Below, piece by piece: positions 34,023-42,226 of a stretch of 48,151 bases of DNA (position 1 is the stretch's first letter; each line of letters starts with the position of its first letter). The stretch is from Leptospirales bacterium. Its GTDB lineage: Bacteria > Spirochaetota > Leptospiria > Leptospirales > Leptonemataceae. A program made the translations under genes and the position numbers. The stretch covers positions 1 through 48,151 of the forward strand of contig JAIBBM010000032.1 of assembly GCA_019694685.1 (NCBI GenBank), in the 5' to 3' direction. The notes under the pieces were generated by a model. That model had not been told where the DNA came from, did no database searches, and worked only from the letters and a program-made list of their open reading frames with translations.

Positions 34023-34844
34023 ATGAAGAATCCAGTTCCTCTTGCGCTCACAGGTGGTCTATTGCTCGCGTTCGCTTTTGTTTTCTTGTTTGGGCAGAGA
34101 GCGCAATTTGCTGGATGGATTTCGAAAGGTGAGCTGGCTGTTCGCGAGGAAAAGGGAACAGGTGGGCCGGAACTGGCTTCTCTGCCCGCGCCCGTGCAAA
34201 CATATTTAGGCAAAGTTCTTCCGGTAAAGAAGGACATTCAGTTTGTGATGCTCAAACAATCCGGTTCCTTCTGGACTGCTCCTGGAAAAGATCCCTCCTC
34301 TTTTGATGCAGTCCAGTACACTTCGGTGCGTGCCCCTTCCTTTTCGTGGACAGCCCACATCCAGATGACTCCTGTGCGTGTGATCGTTGTGGATCGACTG
34401 GTCAACGGAGAAGGGGCTCTTCGCGCGCGCGTACTTGGACTCTATACTGTGCAGGATGCTTCTGGAAAAGAAATCCTTAAAGGTGAGCTTCTACGATACC
34501 TTGCAGAAATTCCCTGGGCTCCCCAGGCAATTCTGTATCAAAAGAACTTATTCTGGAAGCCACTGGATGCCACTCATGTGGAGCTCAGCACAAATATGGG
34601 CGACGTCAGGGCAAAGGTCGTGGTCGAGTTTGGTGCGGATGGACTCATTTCGCGCATTCGTGCGGAGGATCGTCCCTTCAAAGATGGGGATCGCATGATT
34701 GCCAGGCCGTGGCAGGGAATGTTCTCAGACTACAAGGAATACAAGGGAGTCTTGCTTCCATCACATGGAGAAGTGAGCTGGATTCTGGATGCGGGAACAT
34801 TCAAATACTACAGCGGAGACCTGGAAGACTACGCTATGTATTGA
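34023..34844 (+). CDS. DUF6544-like membrane-anchored protein
   Basis: From ATG 34023 the protein is 273 residues with a single N-terminal membrane anchor (VPLALTGGLLLAFAFVFLFG). A soluble part follows with SLPAPVQTYLGKVLP, then LVNGEGALRARVLGLYTV, ELLRYLAEIPWAPQAIL and a C-terminal PSHGEVSWIL. The ordered pattern of PxxVxxYL near the start, LLRYLAExxWxPxAL in the middle and PxxGEVxW near the end fits the DUF6544 (DUF6920-type) family, whose function is unknown. The frame is open from 33918, overlapping the previous gene; ATG 34023 gives a proper signal-anchor. It follows the other anchored protein closely and may form an envelope unit with it. Confidence 0.72.
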   Translation: MKNPVPLALTGGLLLAFAFVFLFGQRAQFAGWISKGELAVREEKGTGGPELASLPAPVQTYLGKVLPVKKDIQFVMLKQSGSFWTAPGKDPSSFDAVQYTSVRAPSFSWTAHIQMTPVRVIVVDRLVNGEGALRARVLGLYTVQDASGKEILKGELLRYLAEIPWAPQAILYQKNLFWKPLDATHVELSTNMGDVRAKVVVEFGADGLISRIRAEDRPFKDGDRMIARPWQGMFSDYKEYKGVLLPSHGEVSWILDAGTFKYYSGDLEDYAMY

Positions 34845-34908
34845 TTTAGATATTTGAATATCTAGTATCCGCCACCGGCTTCCGCGAAAAACTGACTCAA
34901 ACTACTTC

Positions 34909-36225
34909 ATGCAAACACTAACCATCGCGAGGTTTGAAGATCTCGCACTCGCGCAGCCAATTCAGCGCGCGGTAGCCGAAGAAGGCTACACTACTCCAAC
35001 ACCCATCCAGCAACAGGCCATCCCGCATCTACTAGAAGGTCGTGATTTGCTAGGTTGCGCGCAGACCGGCACTGGCAAAACAGCAGCGTTTGCTCTTCCA
35101 ATCCTGCATCGTCTTGGTCTGGCTCATAAGAAACCCACACCGCGTCATACTCGCGTCCTGGTTCTTGTGCCCACACGAGAACTTGCCGTGCAAGTCCATG
35201 ATAGCTTCCGAGTTTACGGAAAGCATCTTCACATCAAAACTGCAGTCGTTTATGGCGGCGTGGGACAGGGCACCCAGGTGCGCAGCTTGCAGACGGGCGT
35301 GGACATTCTTGTCGCAACACCCGGCAGACTCCTTGATTTGATTGATCAGGGTTATCTTCGCCTCGATACTCTTGAGGTCTTTGTCCTGGATGAAGCGGAC
35401 AGAATGCTCGACATGGGTTTCATCCAGCCCATTCGTCAGGTGATTGAGATGCTTCCGCCGCGCCGTCACAATCTTTTCTTTTCTGCCACCATGCCACCTC
35501 CCATCCAGAAACTGGCAGGCAGCATGCTTGTAAATCCAGTGAGAGTGGAAGTGACCCCTGTTGCATCCACTGTAGAGATCATTGATCAATCCGTCATGTA
35601 TGTGGAGCACGATCGCAAACGAGATCTCCTTGTGAAGTTGTTTCAGGACAAGTCTCTCAGTCGCGTGATCGTGTTCACGAGAACCAAACACGGTGCGAAT
35701 CGAGTCGCAGAGATGCTCGATAAAAGTGGAACGCCGGCAGATGCAATTCACGGAAACAAGTCGCAGAGCGCTCGTCAGCGTGCCCTTGAGAATTTTCGCG
35801 TTGGTAAGATTCGCGCTCTTGTGGCCACAGACCTGGCCGCGCGCGGTATAGACGTGGACGGAGTAACTCACGTAATCAATTTCGAAATTCCAAACGAATC
35901 AGAAAGCTATGTTCATAGAATCGGTCGAACCGCTCGTGCTGGAGCGTCTGGCAAAGCAATCTCCCTGTGCGATGATGAAGAGCGCGCCTACATGAAAGAC
36001 ATTGAGCGTTTGATCAACAAGAAGATCCGCGTGGACGAGAGCCAGCCATATCATTCCGATCGAATTGCAAATCTTACAAACACACCTCGCCCTGCCCCTG
36101 CAAGAAAGGGTGGGGGCGGACACGGCCATGCGCGTGGCAAGAACCATCCTCGTTCGAGCAATGGCAGAGCGGGTTCTGGTTCCTCAGGCAACCGCTCTTC
36201 GCGCAATTTGGGAAGAAGACGTTAG
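34909..36225 (+). CDS. DEAD-box ATP-dependent RNA helicase, RhlE-like
   Basis: This 438-residue RNA helicase has the full motif set: Q motif (TPTPIQQQAIP), motif I AQTGTGKT, PTRELAVQ, GGVGQGTQVR, TPGRLLD, DEAD in VLDEADRMLDMGF, SAT in FFSATMP, and HRIGRTARAG. The C-terminal tail is rich in Gly, Arg, Ser and His (about 385-438), as in RhlE-type proteins, and would bind RNA non-specifically. It likely acts in ribosome assembly, mRNA turnover or cold adaptation. It stands alone, 64 bp after the DUF6544-like gene, and its stop is part of a hairpin. Confidence 0.95.
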   Translation: MQTLTIARFEDLALAQPIQRAVAEEGYTTPTPIQQQAIPHLLEGRDLLGCAQTGTGKTAAFALPILHRLGLAHKKPTPRHTRVLVLVPTRELAVQVHDSFRVYGKHLHIKTAVVYGGVGQGTQVRSLQTGVDILVATPGRLLDLIDQGYLRLDTLEVFVLDEADRMLDMGFIQPIRQVIEMLPPRRHNLFFSATMPPPIQKLAGSMLVNPVRVEVTPVASTVEIIDQSVMYVEHDRKRDLLVKLFQDKSLSRVIVFTRTKHGANRVAEMLDKSGTPADAIHGNKSQSARQRALENFRVGKIRALVATDLAARGIDVDGVTHVINFEIPNESESYVHRIGRTARAGASGKAISLCDDEERAYMKDIERLINKKIRVDESQPYHSDRIANLTNTPRPAPARKGGGGHGHARGKNHPRSSNGRAGSGSSGNRSSRNLGRRR

Positions 36226-36243
36226 GCGCCATTTACGGCGCCT
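36224..36243 (+). terminator. Hairpin overlapping the helicase stop codon
   Basis: AGGCGCC and GGCGCCT form a 7-bp stem with an ATTTAC loop. The first bases belong to the helicase stop codon. Only a weak AT stretch follows, so termination may be partial or serve both convergent genes. Confidence 0.4.
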
Positions 36244-36266
36244 GATCAAATAACGTTACGCGGCAT

Positions 36267-37184
36267 TCACAGGCCGCTTACGATCTTCTCGGAAACATCC
36301 CACAGCTTTCGCGCCATATCCGCATCCTCTGCGTCGCGTCTTGGGCTGGCTATGTTGCAGTCTGCGAAGTATTTGCCTGAGTGGGCTGCGGCATGTGGAT
36401 GAACAGCAACATACGTCTGTGTGGCCGCTCCCTGGGGTATGCTTTTGAGAAAAACAGGTCCGATCACTCCAAACGCTACGTGCGCCAGCGGGTTCATGTG
36501 TCGCGCCAGATTTGTCTTGATCACACCGGGATGGAGCGCATTGGCAGTGCGTTCTGTTCCTGCAAACCGACGGGCGAGTTCTTTTGCAAAGAGCAGATTT
36601 GCAAACTTGGATTGGCCATAGAATGCCCACGGTCTGTAGGATTTTTCTCCGCTCAAATTGTCGAATTGAATGCCTTCGCGAGGCGCGTTGGCATGTGCTG
36701 AACTACTGAGCATCACGACTCTTCCGTTGCTCTTCAATTGATCCAGTAGCCCGTTTACAAGAATGAAGTGACCAATGTGGTTTGTGAAAAACTGCAATTC
36801 ATAGCCTGACGCTTGTTTCAGTTCCGGCAGTGCCATGATCCCGGCATTGCAAATCAACGCGTCCAGTTTCACTCCGTCTTTCTTGATGGCATCCACGCAA
36901 GATCGCACGCTCTTTGGATCCGAAAGTTCACATTCAAATCCAGTAGAAGCATTTCCGAGTGGTGCGACGGCTGCGTTTGCTTTTTCAACCGTGCGCGCAG
37001 TGCCAAGGATGCGTGCTCCCCGTTTTGCCAGAACTCTGGCGGTTTCTTCTCCGAGACCTGAATTGCAGCCTGTGACTAGAATGTTTTTTCCAGACAGGTC
37101 TAATCCCTGGGTTACTTCCTCTGCTGTGGTTCCATAACCGAACCCGCTTGGGCCTTTTGGTTTGATGAGGGCGACGAGAGACAT
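36267..37184 (-). CDS. Short-chain dehydrogenase/reductase (retinol dehydrogenase-like)
   Basis: The 305-residue SDR has the cofactor motif TGCNSGLG (about 38-45), NAG in CNAGIMALP, catalytic Ser in MLSSSAH, and Tyr/Lys in FYGQSK (about 186-190). The length and the order ILVTGCNSGLG, NHIGHFIL and ALHPGVIKTNL fit the WW-domain oxidoreductase/retinol-dehydrogenase-like branch. The substrate is unknown, but such enzymes often act on lipids or carbonyls. AAGGAG on the minus strand (plus 37190-37195) sits 5 bases before ATG 37184; the longer frame to 37343 lacks any ribosome site. It is divergent from the membrane protein at 37271. Confidence 0.92.
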   Translation of the reverse strand: MSLVALIKPKGPSGFGYGTTAEEVTQGLDLSGKNILVTGCNSGLGEETARVLAKRGARILGTARTVEKANAAVAPLGNASTGFECELSDPKSVRSCVDAIKKDGVKLDALICNAGIMALPELKQASGYELQFFTNHIGHFILVNGLLDQLKSNGRVVMLSSSAHANAPREGIQFDNLSGEKSYRPWAFYGQSKFANLLFAKELARRFAGTERTANALHPGVIKTNLARHMNPLAHVAFGVIGPVFLKSIPQGAATQTYVAVHPHAAAHSGKYFADCNIASPRRDAEDADMARKLWDVSEKIVSGL

Positions 37185-37189
37185 ACGAA

Positions 37190-37195
37190 CTCCTT
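37190..37195 (-). promoter_or_regulatory. Ribosome binding site of the SDR gene
   Basis: AAGGAG on the minus strand, 5 bases before ATG 37184, fixes the start and rules out the 53-residue longer frame. Confidence 0.8.
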
Positions 37196-37270
37196 TTTCA
37201 TGGTTAACTGCACTCAGGGAAGTAATGCGAAAGATCATGACGAGGCGAGCAATAACTGCAAAATTGGACC

Positions 37271-38038
37271 ATGAGATCATCTCTTCAGCTGTACAGTATT
37301 CTGAGCGGGCTTGCGGCGATTCTGCTCGGAATCGGCATTGCACTGTCCGGTTTTTCGGGTGAAGTGCAGGAATGGATCTTTCTCTGTGCTCTGGCTCTCT
37401 GGCATGGAATCTACGCCATCTGGTTCTGGAAAGGAAAGGAACTCATTGCATTTGCGCGCATCACAGTTGTGGGTCGCGCGTTTTCGGGTATTTCCTACTG
37501 GCTTGTGCTTGGCCTCCTTCCAGACGCGGAAGGCAGTTTGATGATTCTGTTTCGCACGTATTTGACTGTGCAGGGCAGCATAGACCTTGGAAGTGCTGCG
37601 ATCACCGCGTTTTCTGTTCTCCAGAAGAAGGAAGCGGATGGAAAAGATCGTTCGCTATCTCTTGAGGAGAAGAATCGATTTGTTTTCGCGATCTACATGA
37701 CTTTGCTCTCCGTGTGGATTCTTGCAGACAGCTTTTCTTTTCTGAAATTCTTTCATCTTCCGCCTACTTCATTTTCTGGTTGGACTGCGTTTCGATTTGG
37801 TCCCATTCACATCCTGGCGGCGCAAATTTTCATCCTTGCGATTTACAATTTCACCGCTGTTCGCTTCAGGCTGACGCCCCTCATTGAAGCGGGCATGAGA
37901 GGCGGAATGGTTACTTGCATTTTTTTTGTAATCCTTGTGCTTTTCGGAGTGCTTCATCCAATCACTCTTCTTTTGCCTGGAGCCGATTTGATTTCCGTGG
38001 CCGTGATCTTTTTTGCGCGACTGCGAAAACGACAGTAA
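37271..38038 (+). CDS. Multi-pass membrane protein of unknown function
   Basis: This is a 255-residue protein with about seven hydrophobic helices arranged as two halves (LYSILSGLAAILLGIGIAL, then FVFAIYMTLLSVWILAD), divided by a charged cytosolic loop, KKEADGKDRSLSLEEKN, near residues 119-135. The duplicated plan faintly resembles HdeD/DUF308-type proteins, but I would not assign it. A basic tail RLRKRQ ends the protein. It is divergent from the SDR gene (86-bp spacer) and ends one base from the ABC transporter stop on the other strand. No catalytic motif is visible. Confidence 0.75.
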   Translation: MRSSLQLYSILSGLAAILLGIGIALSGFSGEVQEWIFLCALALWHGIYAIWFWKGKELIAFARITVVGRAFSGISYWLVLGLLPDAEGSLMILFRTYLTVQGSIDLGSAAITAFSVLQKKEADGKDRSLSLEEKNRFVFAIYMTLLSVWILADSFSFLKFFHLPPTSFSGWTAFRFGPIHILAAQIFILAIYNFTAVRFRLTPLIEAGMRGGMVTCIFFVILVLFGVLHPITLLLPGADLISVAVIFFARLRKRQ

Positions 38039-38039
38039 G

Positions 38040-39854
38040 CTACCTGTATCCTCTGGCTTGAAGTTCAAATAGACGCGCATACTTACCGCCGAGTTTCATG
38101 AGTTCATCGTGACTTCCCAGTTCTACGAGTTTGCCATGTTCGAGCACTGCGATGCGATCCGCCATCCGCACAGTGCTGAATCTATGCGAAATCAAAATGG
38201 CCGTTCGACCTGCAGTGAGGGATCTGAATCGTTCAAAGATCTCAAACTCCTTTTGCGCATCGAGCGCCGAAGTTGGCTCGTCCAGAATTAGTATTTCCGC
38301 GCTTCGCATAAAAGATCTGGCCAGCGCGATCTTCTGCCATTCGCCGCCTGAAAGCTCTCTACCTCGACGGAACTGATGTCCCAGAGATGTTTCCAGTCCT
38401 TCAGGCATATCTGCCAGAAGGCTGTCTGCTCCCGCGTCATGAACTGCCCCCAGGATTCTTTCTGTTTCCGAAAGATGCGCGATATCTCCAAAGCCAATGT
38501 TTTCTCTCACGGATAACTGGTAACGCACGAAGTCCTGGAAGATGACTCCCATTCGCGCATAGATTTGATCCAGGCTCATATCGCGAAGATCCACTCCGTC
38601 GAGTCGGATCGCTCCATCTGCAGGTTCGTACAGGCGAGATAGCAGCTTGATCAGGGTTGTCTTACCGCTTCCATTTTCGCCTACAATCGCAAAGCGTTCG
38701 CCTGGTTTGATGTGAAGGCTGAAGTTTTCCAGCGCGGGTAGATCTGCGTCGGGATAACGATAGGTGACATTGTCAAAGTGAATTCCAGGCGTGTCCGTGG
38801 CCGGCCAGTTCTTGCTCGATGGTGTAGGATTCATTCCTGGTAGGCTGAGGAACGAAAATAGATTCTGCATGAAGAGGCCGTTCTCATACAACCTGCTTAC
38901 GTTGTCCAGGATGCCCTGGAAGCTGCCCTGGGATTGTCGCACGGCTCCAAGATAGAGCGTCATATCACCCAGAGTGATCCTCTGGAGTACCGTGAGATAA
39001 ATGATCCATGCGTAGCATCCATAAAAACTTAAGGTGGAAAGGAGGCCCCACAGGTAGGAAAACAAAAGCCTCCTTTTCGCAAGAGACATGTCTTCCGTGA
39101 AGATTTTGTGGAATATGCTGTTGAACCGATTCAACAACTCATCGCCCAGGCCGAACAATCGAATCTCCTTCACAGTTGTGTTCATGGTCAGTATCTGTTC
39201 CAGATAGGTGATCATTCTGGTTTCAGGGGACCGCCAGCTTTGCATTCGGAATTTCATTTTGCTGAAGCGAGTCTGGACTGCAAAAGAAGGAATGGTAGCA
39301 CCAAACAGCACTAAGGCGATGATCGGACTCATCGCGAAAAGAATAAACACGAACGAAAACAGAGTGATTGTATTTTGAACCAGCAAGAAGGAATTGTTGA
39401 TTATGGCGAGAGCCTTGTATTCTGCTTCCCTCCTTGCATTTTGCATGTTATCATAAAATTTGGAATCCTCGAAGTAGCGAATCTCGAGCGTCAGCGCTTT
39501 GCGGATGATTTGCTCTGTGATGTGATGACCGGCCCTCTGGTCCAGGACCTGCTCCGCGAGTCTTCTTGTCTGTGCGAGAAAAGATCCAGCCGCGAAGAGT
39601 GCGAGCTCCGTAAGCAGGTATGGAAGAATCTCTCGAAGAGCTTCGATACCCGGAGTGTGGGTTGCCACTGCCTTTACAACACTGTCTACAATGAGTTTGC
39701 CAATGTAGGCCTGCGTTACGGGAAGGAGCGCTGCAATGACTGTAAGAGATGCAAGGCGAATCGTACTGCCTGAGTCTGCTTCCCAGACAATGCGGAATGC
39801 GCCCGGCAAATTCCCGAGGGACTTGCGGATCTCTTCGAACTTTTCGCGGATCAA
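38040..39854 (-). CDS. ABC exporter half-transporter (permease-ATPase fusion)
   Basis: The 604-residue protein is an exporter with an N-terminal membrane domain of about six helices and a C-terminal nucleotide-binding domain. The latter has Walker A GENGSGKTT (about 388-396), Q-loop IFQDFVRY, signature LSGGEWQKIALARS (about 498), Walker B ILILDEPTSALD and the His switch ISHRFST. It would work as a dimer to export a lipid, peptide or drug; the substrate is unknown. I accept the TTG start at 39854 since AAGG lies 8 bases upstream and no ATG is near. It begins 9 bp after the TPR lipoprotein gene, so the two are co-expressed. Confidence 0.92.
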   Translation of the reverse strand: MIREKFEEIRKSLGNLPGAFRIVWEADSGSTIRLASLTVIAALLPVTQAYIGKLIVDSVVKAVATHTPGIEALREILPYLLTELALFAAGSFLAQTRRLAEQVLDQRAGHHITEQIIRKALTLEIRYFEDSKFYDNMQNARREAEYKALAIINNSFLLVQNTITLFSFVFILFAMSPIIALVLFGATIPSFAVQTRFSKMKFRMQSWRSPETRMITYLEQILTMNTTVKEIRLFGLGDELLNRFNSIFHKIFTEDMSLAKRRLLFSYLWGLLSTLSFYGCYAWIIYLTVLQRITLGDMTLYLGAVRQSQGSFQGILDNVSRLYENGLFMQNLFSFLSLPGMNPTPSSKNWPATDTPGIHFDNVTYRYPDADLPALENFSLHIKPGERFAIVGENGSGKTTLIKLLSRLYEPADGAIRLDGVDLRDMSLDQIYARMGVIFQDFVRYQLSVRENIGFGDIAHLSETERILGAVHDAGADSLLADMPEGLETSLGHQFRRGRELSGGEWQKIALARSFMRSAEILILDEPTSALDAQKEFEIFERFRSLTAGRTAILISHRFSTVRMADRIAVLEHGKLVELGSHDELMKLGGKYARLFELQARGYR

Positions 39855-39863
39855 CAGATTGCC

Positions 39864-42173
39864 TTATCGCACTGCGTCAGGAAAGATTGTATAGGCGGAA
39901 TCTCCCTGGCGATTGAACGTTTCAAACATGTGATCAAATCCGGCCGGAGAAAGTACTCCAATGATTCTGAATGAATCAGAGCCTGCTGGTTTGAATAAAA
40001 TGGACCTATTGAAAAGATAGAGGATGGCAGAAGCTTTAAAATCTTTAGCAATTCTGTCCATGGCCTTCGCGTTTGTTTCCCAGCTTTCATAGATATCCAC
40101 GGAATTGGCTGCTCGAATCACAAGAGGCATGCCAGCTGGAATTCGAGGTTGCTTCTGCGAAAACCAGTTGGCATTGTTCTGGAATTGATCCATCATCGGC
40201 TGTATTCCGTTCCCTGATAGTATAAACATATTCGGGAAGGCCGTCACTCTGGATCGAAGATAAGCTGCAACAGTGGTGCGAAATATTTCCACTTGCTCCG
40301 GAAGGTCGAGTGCGACTACTTGCATGCCTGGAAAGTCGCGCGCTAGAGAGACAGCTGTGACTCCGGGAGTTAGCATATTGGCAATGGCTGGCCCAATGTC
40401 CACAAACGCTGTGTCGCGACCGGATGGATCCGGAACAGTCGCAAATTTTTCGCGCAGATGATTCAAAGCTGCGTCGTTGGATTTTCGCACATCGAGTAGA
40501 TCTCTAAGGAAGACGTTTGTGTCATCGAGTCTTCCTTCATAAGTCCTGGCCTGCACTGTTCGTGAGTGAGACGCGTAGCTAAATGCACCGCAATAGGAAG
40601 AAAGAAGGCGTGCTTCTTCCAGTGTCATTCCCGCCTGTTGTTTGACTGGCATTAAATCAAGCGCAACATGATCTGCCGCATTCCTTTGATTGCCCAGTCT
40701 CATCATGGTCATCTGTGCGGATATCATCAGGACCTGGGCCCGGGCAAAGTCACCGCGGACCATGGACAGAGCGCCCGTCGAATACATTGCTTCTGCCTGG
40801 ATCATGGACTCATTCAATCCAAGAATTTTGCTGCCTGTAATGACACGCTCAAAAGTTGCCTCCGCTTCCGATATGTTGCCCATGAATCTCTGAGCCTGAC
40901 CCAGATGTCCAAGGATCGTCAGATACAATTCAGTGTTCACGTATCCTGTTTTGCGAAGACGCGCCAGTGCGGACTCATACAGTGCCGCCGCTCCGACATA
41001 ATTGGATTCTCGTATGCGTGCAAGTCCCAGATTCGCATCGATGATGGCAGCCTCCGGGCTATCCGCCGCGTTCAGTCGTCCTGCCAGATCGCGCGCCTTT
41101 TCGTATGTATATACAGCGAGGGATGTTTGATTGTCCAGTAGGTAGCCAGCGCCAAGCCTGAGGAGACCGGACAAATACAGAGATGAATTCTGCGCGCCAA
41201 CACTTTCCAGCGCCTGCTGCGCGCTGTTCGTATGGTAAAGAGCGTTGATGCTGTTTCTATTTTTCAGACCAAGATCACCTAATCCATGTAAGGCGATTGA
41301 TCCCGGGATAGAAGTTTCTTTCTTAATGTTTGCAAGGATGGCAAGAGAGCGTCGAAAGTAAGCGTCGGAAGTGACCAGCCATCCCTTTCTCAGTGCGTTT
41401 TGACCCAGATCGCGGAAGGCCAGAGCAAGCCACACTGCATTATCCGTATCCATTCGCACTCTAGTCTGAGTGAGTAGATCGACTTCCGCTGTTTGAGAGT
41501 AAGGATTTGATTCATAGCAAACGTAGAACAGTCTCGCATAGGCAAGAGTAAAATCCGGATCAATCAAAAGCGCGTTGCGATACTCGAGCATGGCCATGTA
41601 AGGCAGAGTAGATTCGAGTGACAGGCCTCTGGAAAAATGTTGCAGCGTCTCCGTCTGTGGGCGAATCATGCGCGAAGCGGCCAGCTGTCTATCCGCGGAC
41701 CAGTCTGATGTTTCGAGCCAACCCTTTGCCCGGGCTGCGTCCATCATGGATACAAACGCGTCCTGAATCCCCTGCGAAGTTTCGCGCAACGTTACGTTGA
41801 ATGTGCTGGAAGTGACTTCTCCTCGTGCGTCGAGCCATCGAATCCGAATAGAGATTCCTGTGCCCTGCGAGGCAATTTCCGGGACAATGCAAGTCTGCGC
41901 GCCCGCGCGAGCGCACATCAGTGCTGGTTCGAGCGCATTGTCTGTGAGTCCTGCCACTCCGCTCGAAGGGAGAACTGGCATTCCTGCTGATTGAAGAAGA
42001 GCTTCGAGGATAGAGCGAATGCCTGCGGATAAATCGTCAGGTGCGTTTCGCGGAGGAGCAACGACTACGAGGCGCGATGTGACAGAAGAAGCTGGCTGCT
42101 TTGGTGCCGGTGAAACGCAGAACGCCAGACCAGTCACCGCGATGATCACCCAATGAAGTTGCCGCGATGACAT
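39864..42173 (-). CDS. TPR lipoprotein with C-terminal methyltransferase-like region
   Basis: The 769-residue protein starts with a signal ending at GLAFCVSP (lipobox-like Cys near 19). A mixed N-terminal region (35-160) is followed by many TPR repeats (about 180-520; EYRNALLIDPDFTLAYARL, LGHLGQAQRFMGNISEAEATF). The last 200 residues contain FVDIGPAIANMLTPG (about 585-600) and later FPGMQVVALDLPEQV, which resemble the SAM-binding motif and following strand of O-methyltransferases (DIGGGxG, then LDLPxVV), but without the Gly-rich loop. So the fold may be present without the activity. AAGGG precedes the ATG. The operon order is 7TM-PP2C, this gene, ABC exporter. Confidence 0.75.
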   Translation of the reverse strand: MSSRQLHWVIIAVTGLAFCVSPAPKQPASSVTSRLVVVAPPRNAPDDLSAGIRSILEALLQSAGMPVLPSSGVAGLTDNALEPALMCARAGAQTCIVPEIASQGTGISIRIRWLDARGEVTSSTFNVTLRETSQGIQDAFVSMMDAARAKGWLETSDWSADRQLAASRMIRPQTETLQHFSRGLSLESTLPYMAMLEYRNALLIDPDFTLAYARLFYVCYESNPYSQTAEVDLLTQTRVRMDTDNAVWLALAFRDLGQNALRKGWLVTSDAYFRRSLAILANIKKETSIPGSIALHGLGDLGLKNRNSINALYHTNSAQQALESVGAQNSSLYLSGLLRLGAGYLLDNQTSLAVYTYEKARDLAGRLNAADSPEAAIIDANLGLARIRESNYVGAAALYESALARLRKTGYVNTELYLTILGHLGQAQRFMGNISEAEATFERVITGSKILGLNESMIQAEAMYSTGALSMVRGDFARAQVLMISAQMTMMRLGNQRNAADHVALDLMPVKQQAGMTLEEARLLSSYCGAFSYASHSRTVQARTYEGRLDDTNVFLRDLLDVRKSNDAALNHLREKFATVPDPSGRDTAFVDIGPAIANMLTPGVTAVSLARDFPGMQVVALDLPEQVEIFRTTVAAYLRSRVTAFPNMFILSGNGIQPMMDQFQNNANWFSQKQPRIPAGMPLVIRAANSVDIYESWETNAKAMDRIAKDFKASAILYLFNRSILFKPAGSDSFRIIGVLSPAGFDHMFETFNRQGDSAYTIFPDAVR

Positions 42174-42226
42174 TCACCCTTGTGCGCATATCGGTCAGGA
42201 TTCGTCACCTGTTTTGCAAATCGCAA

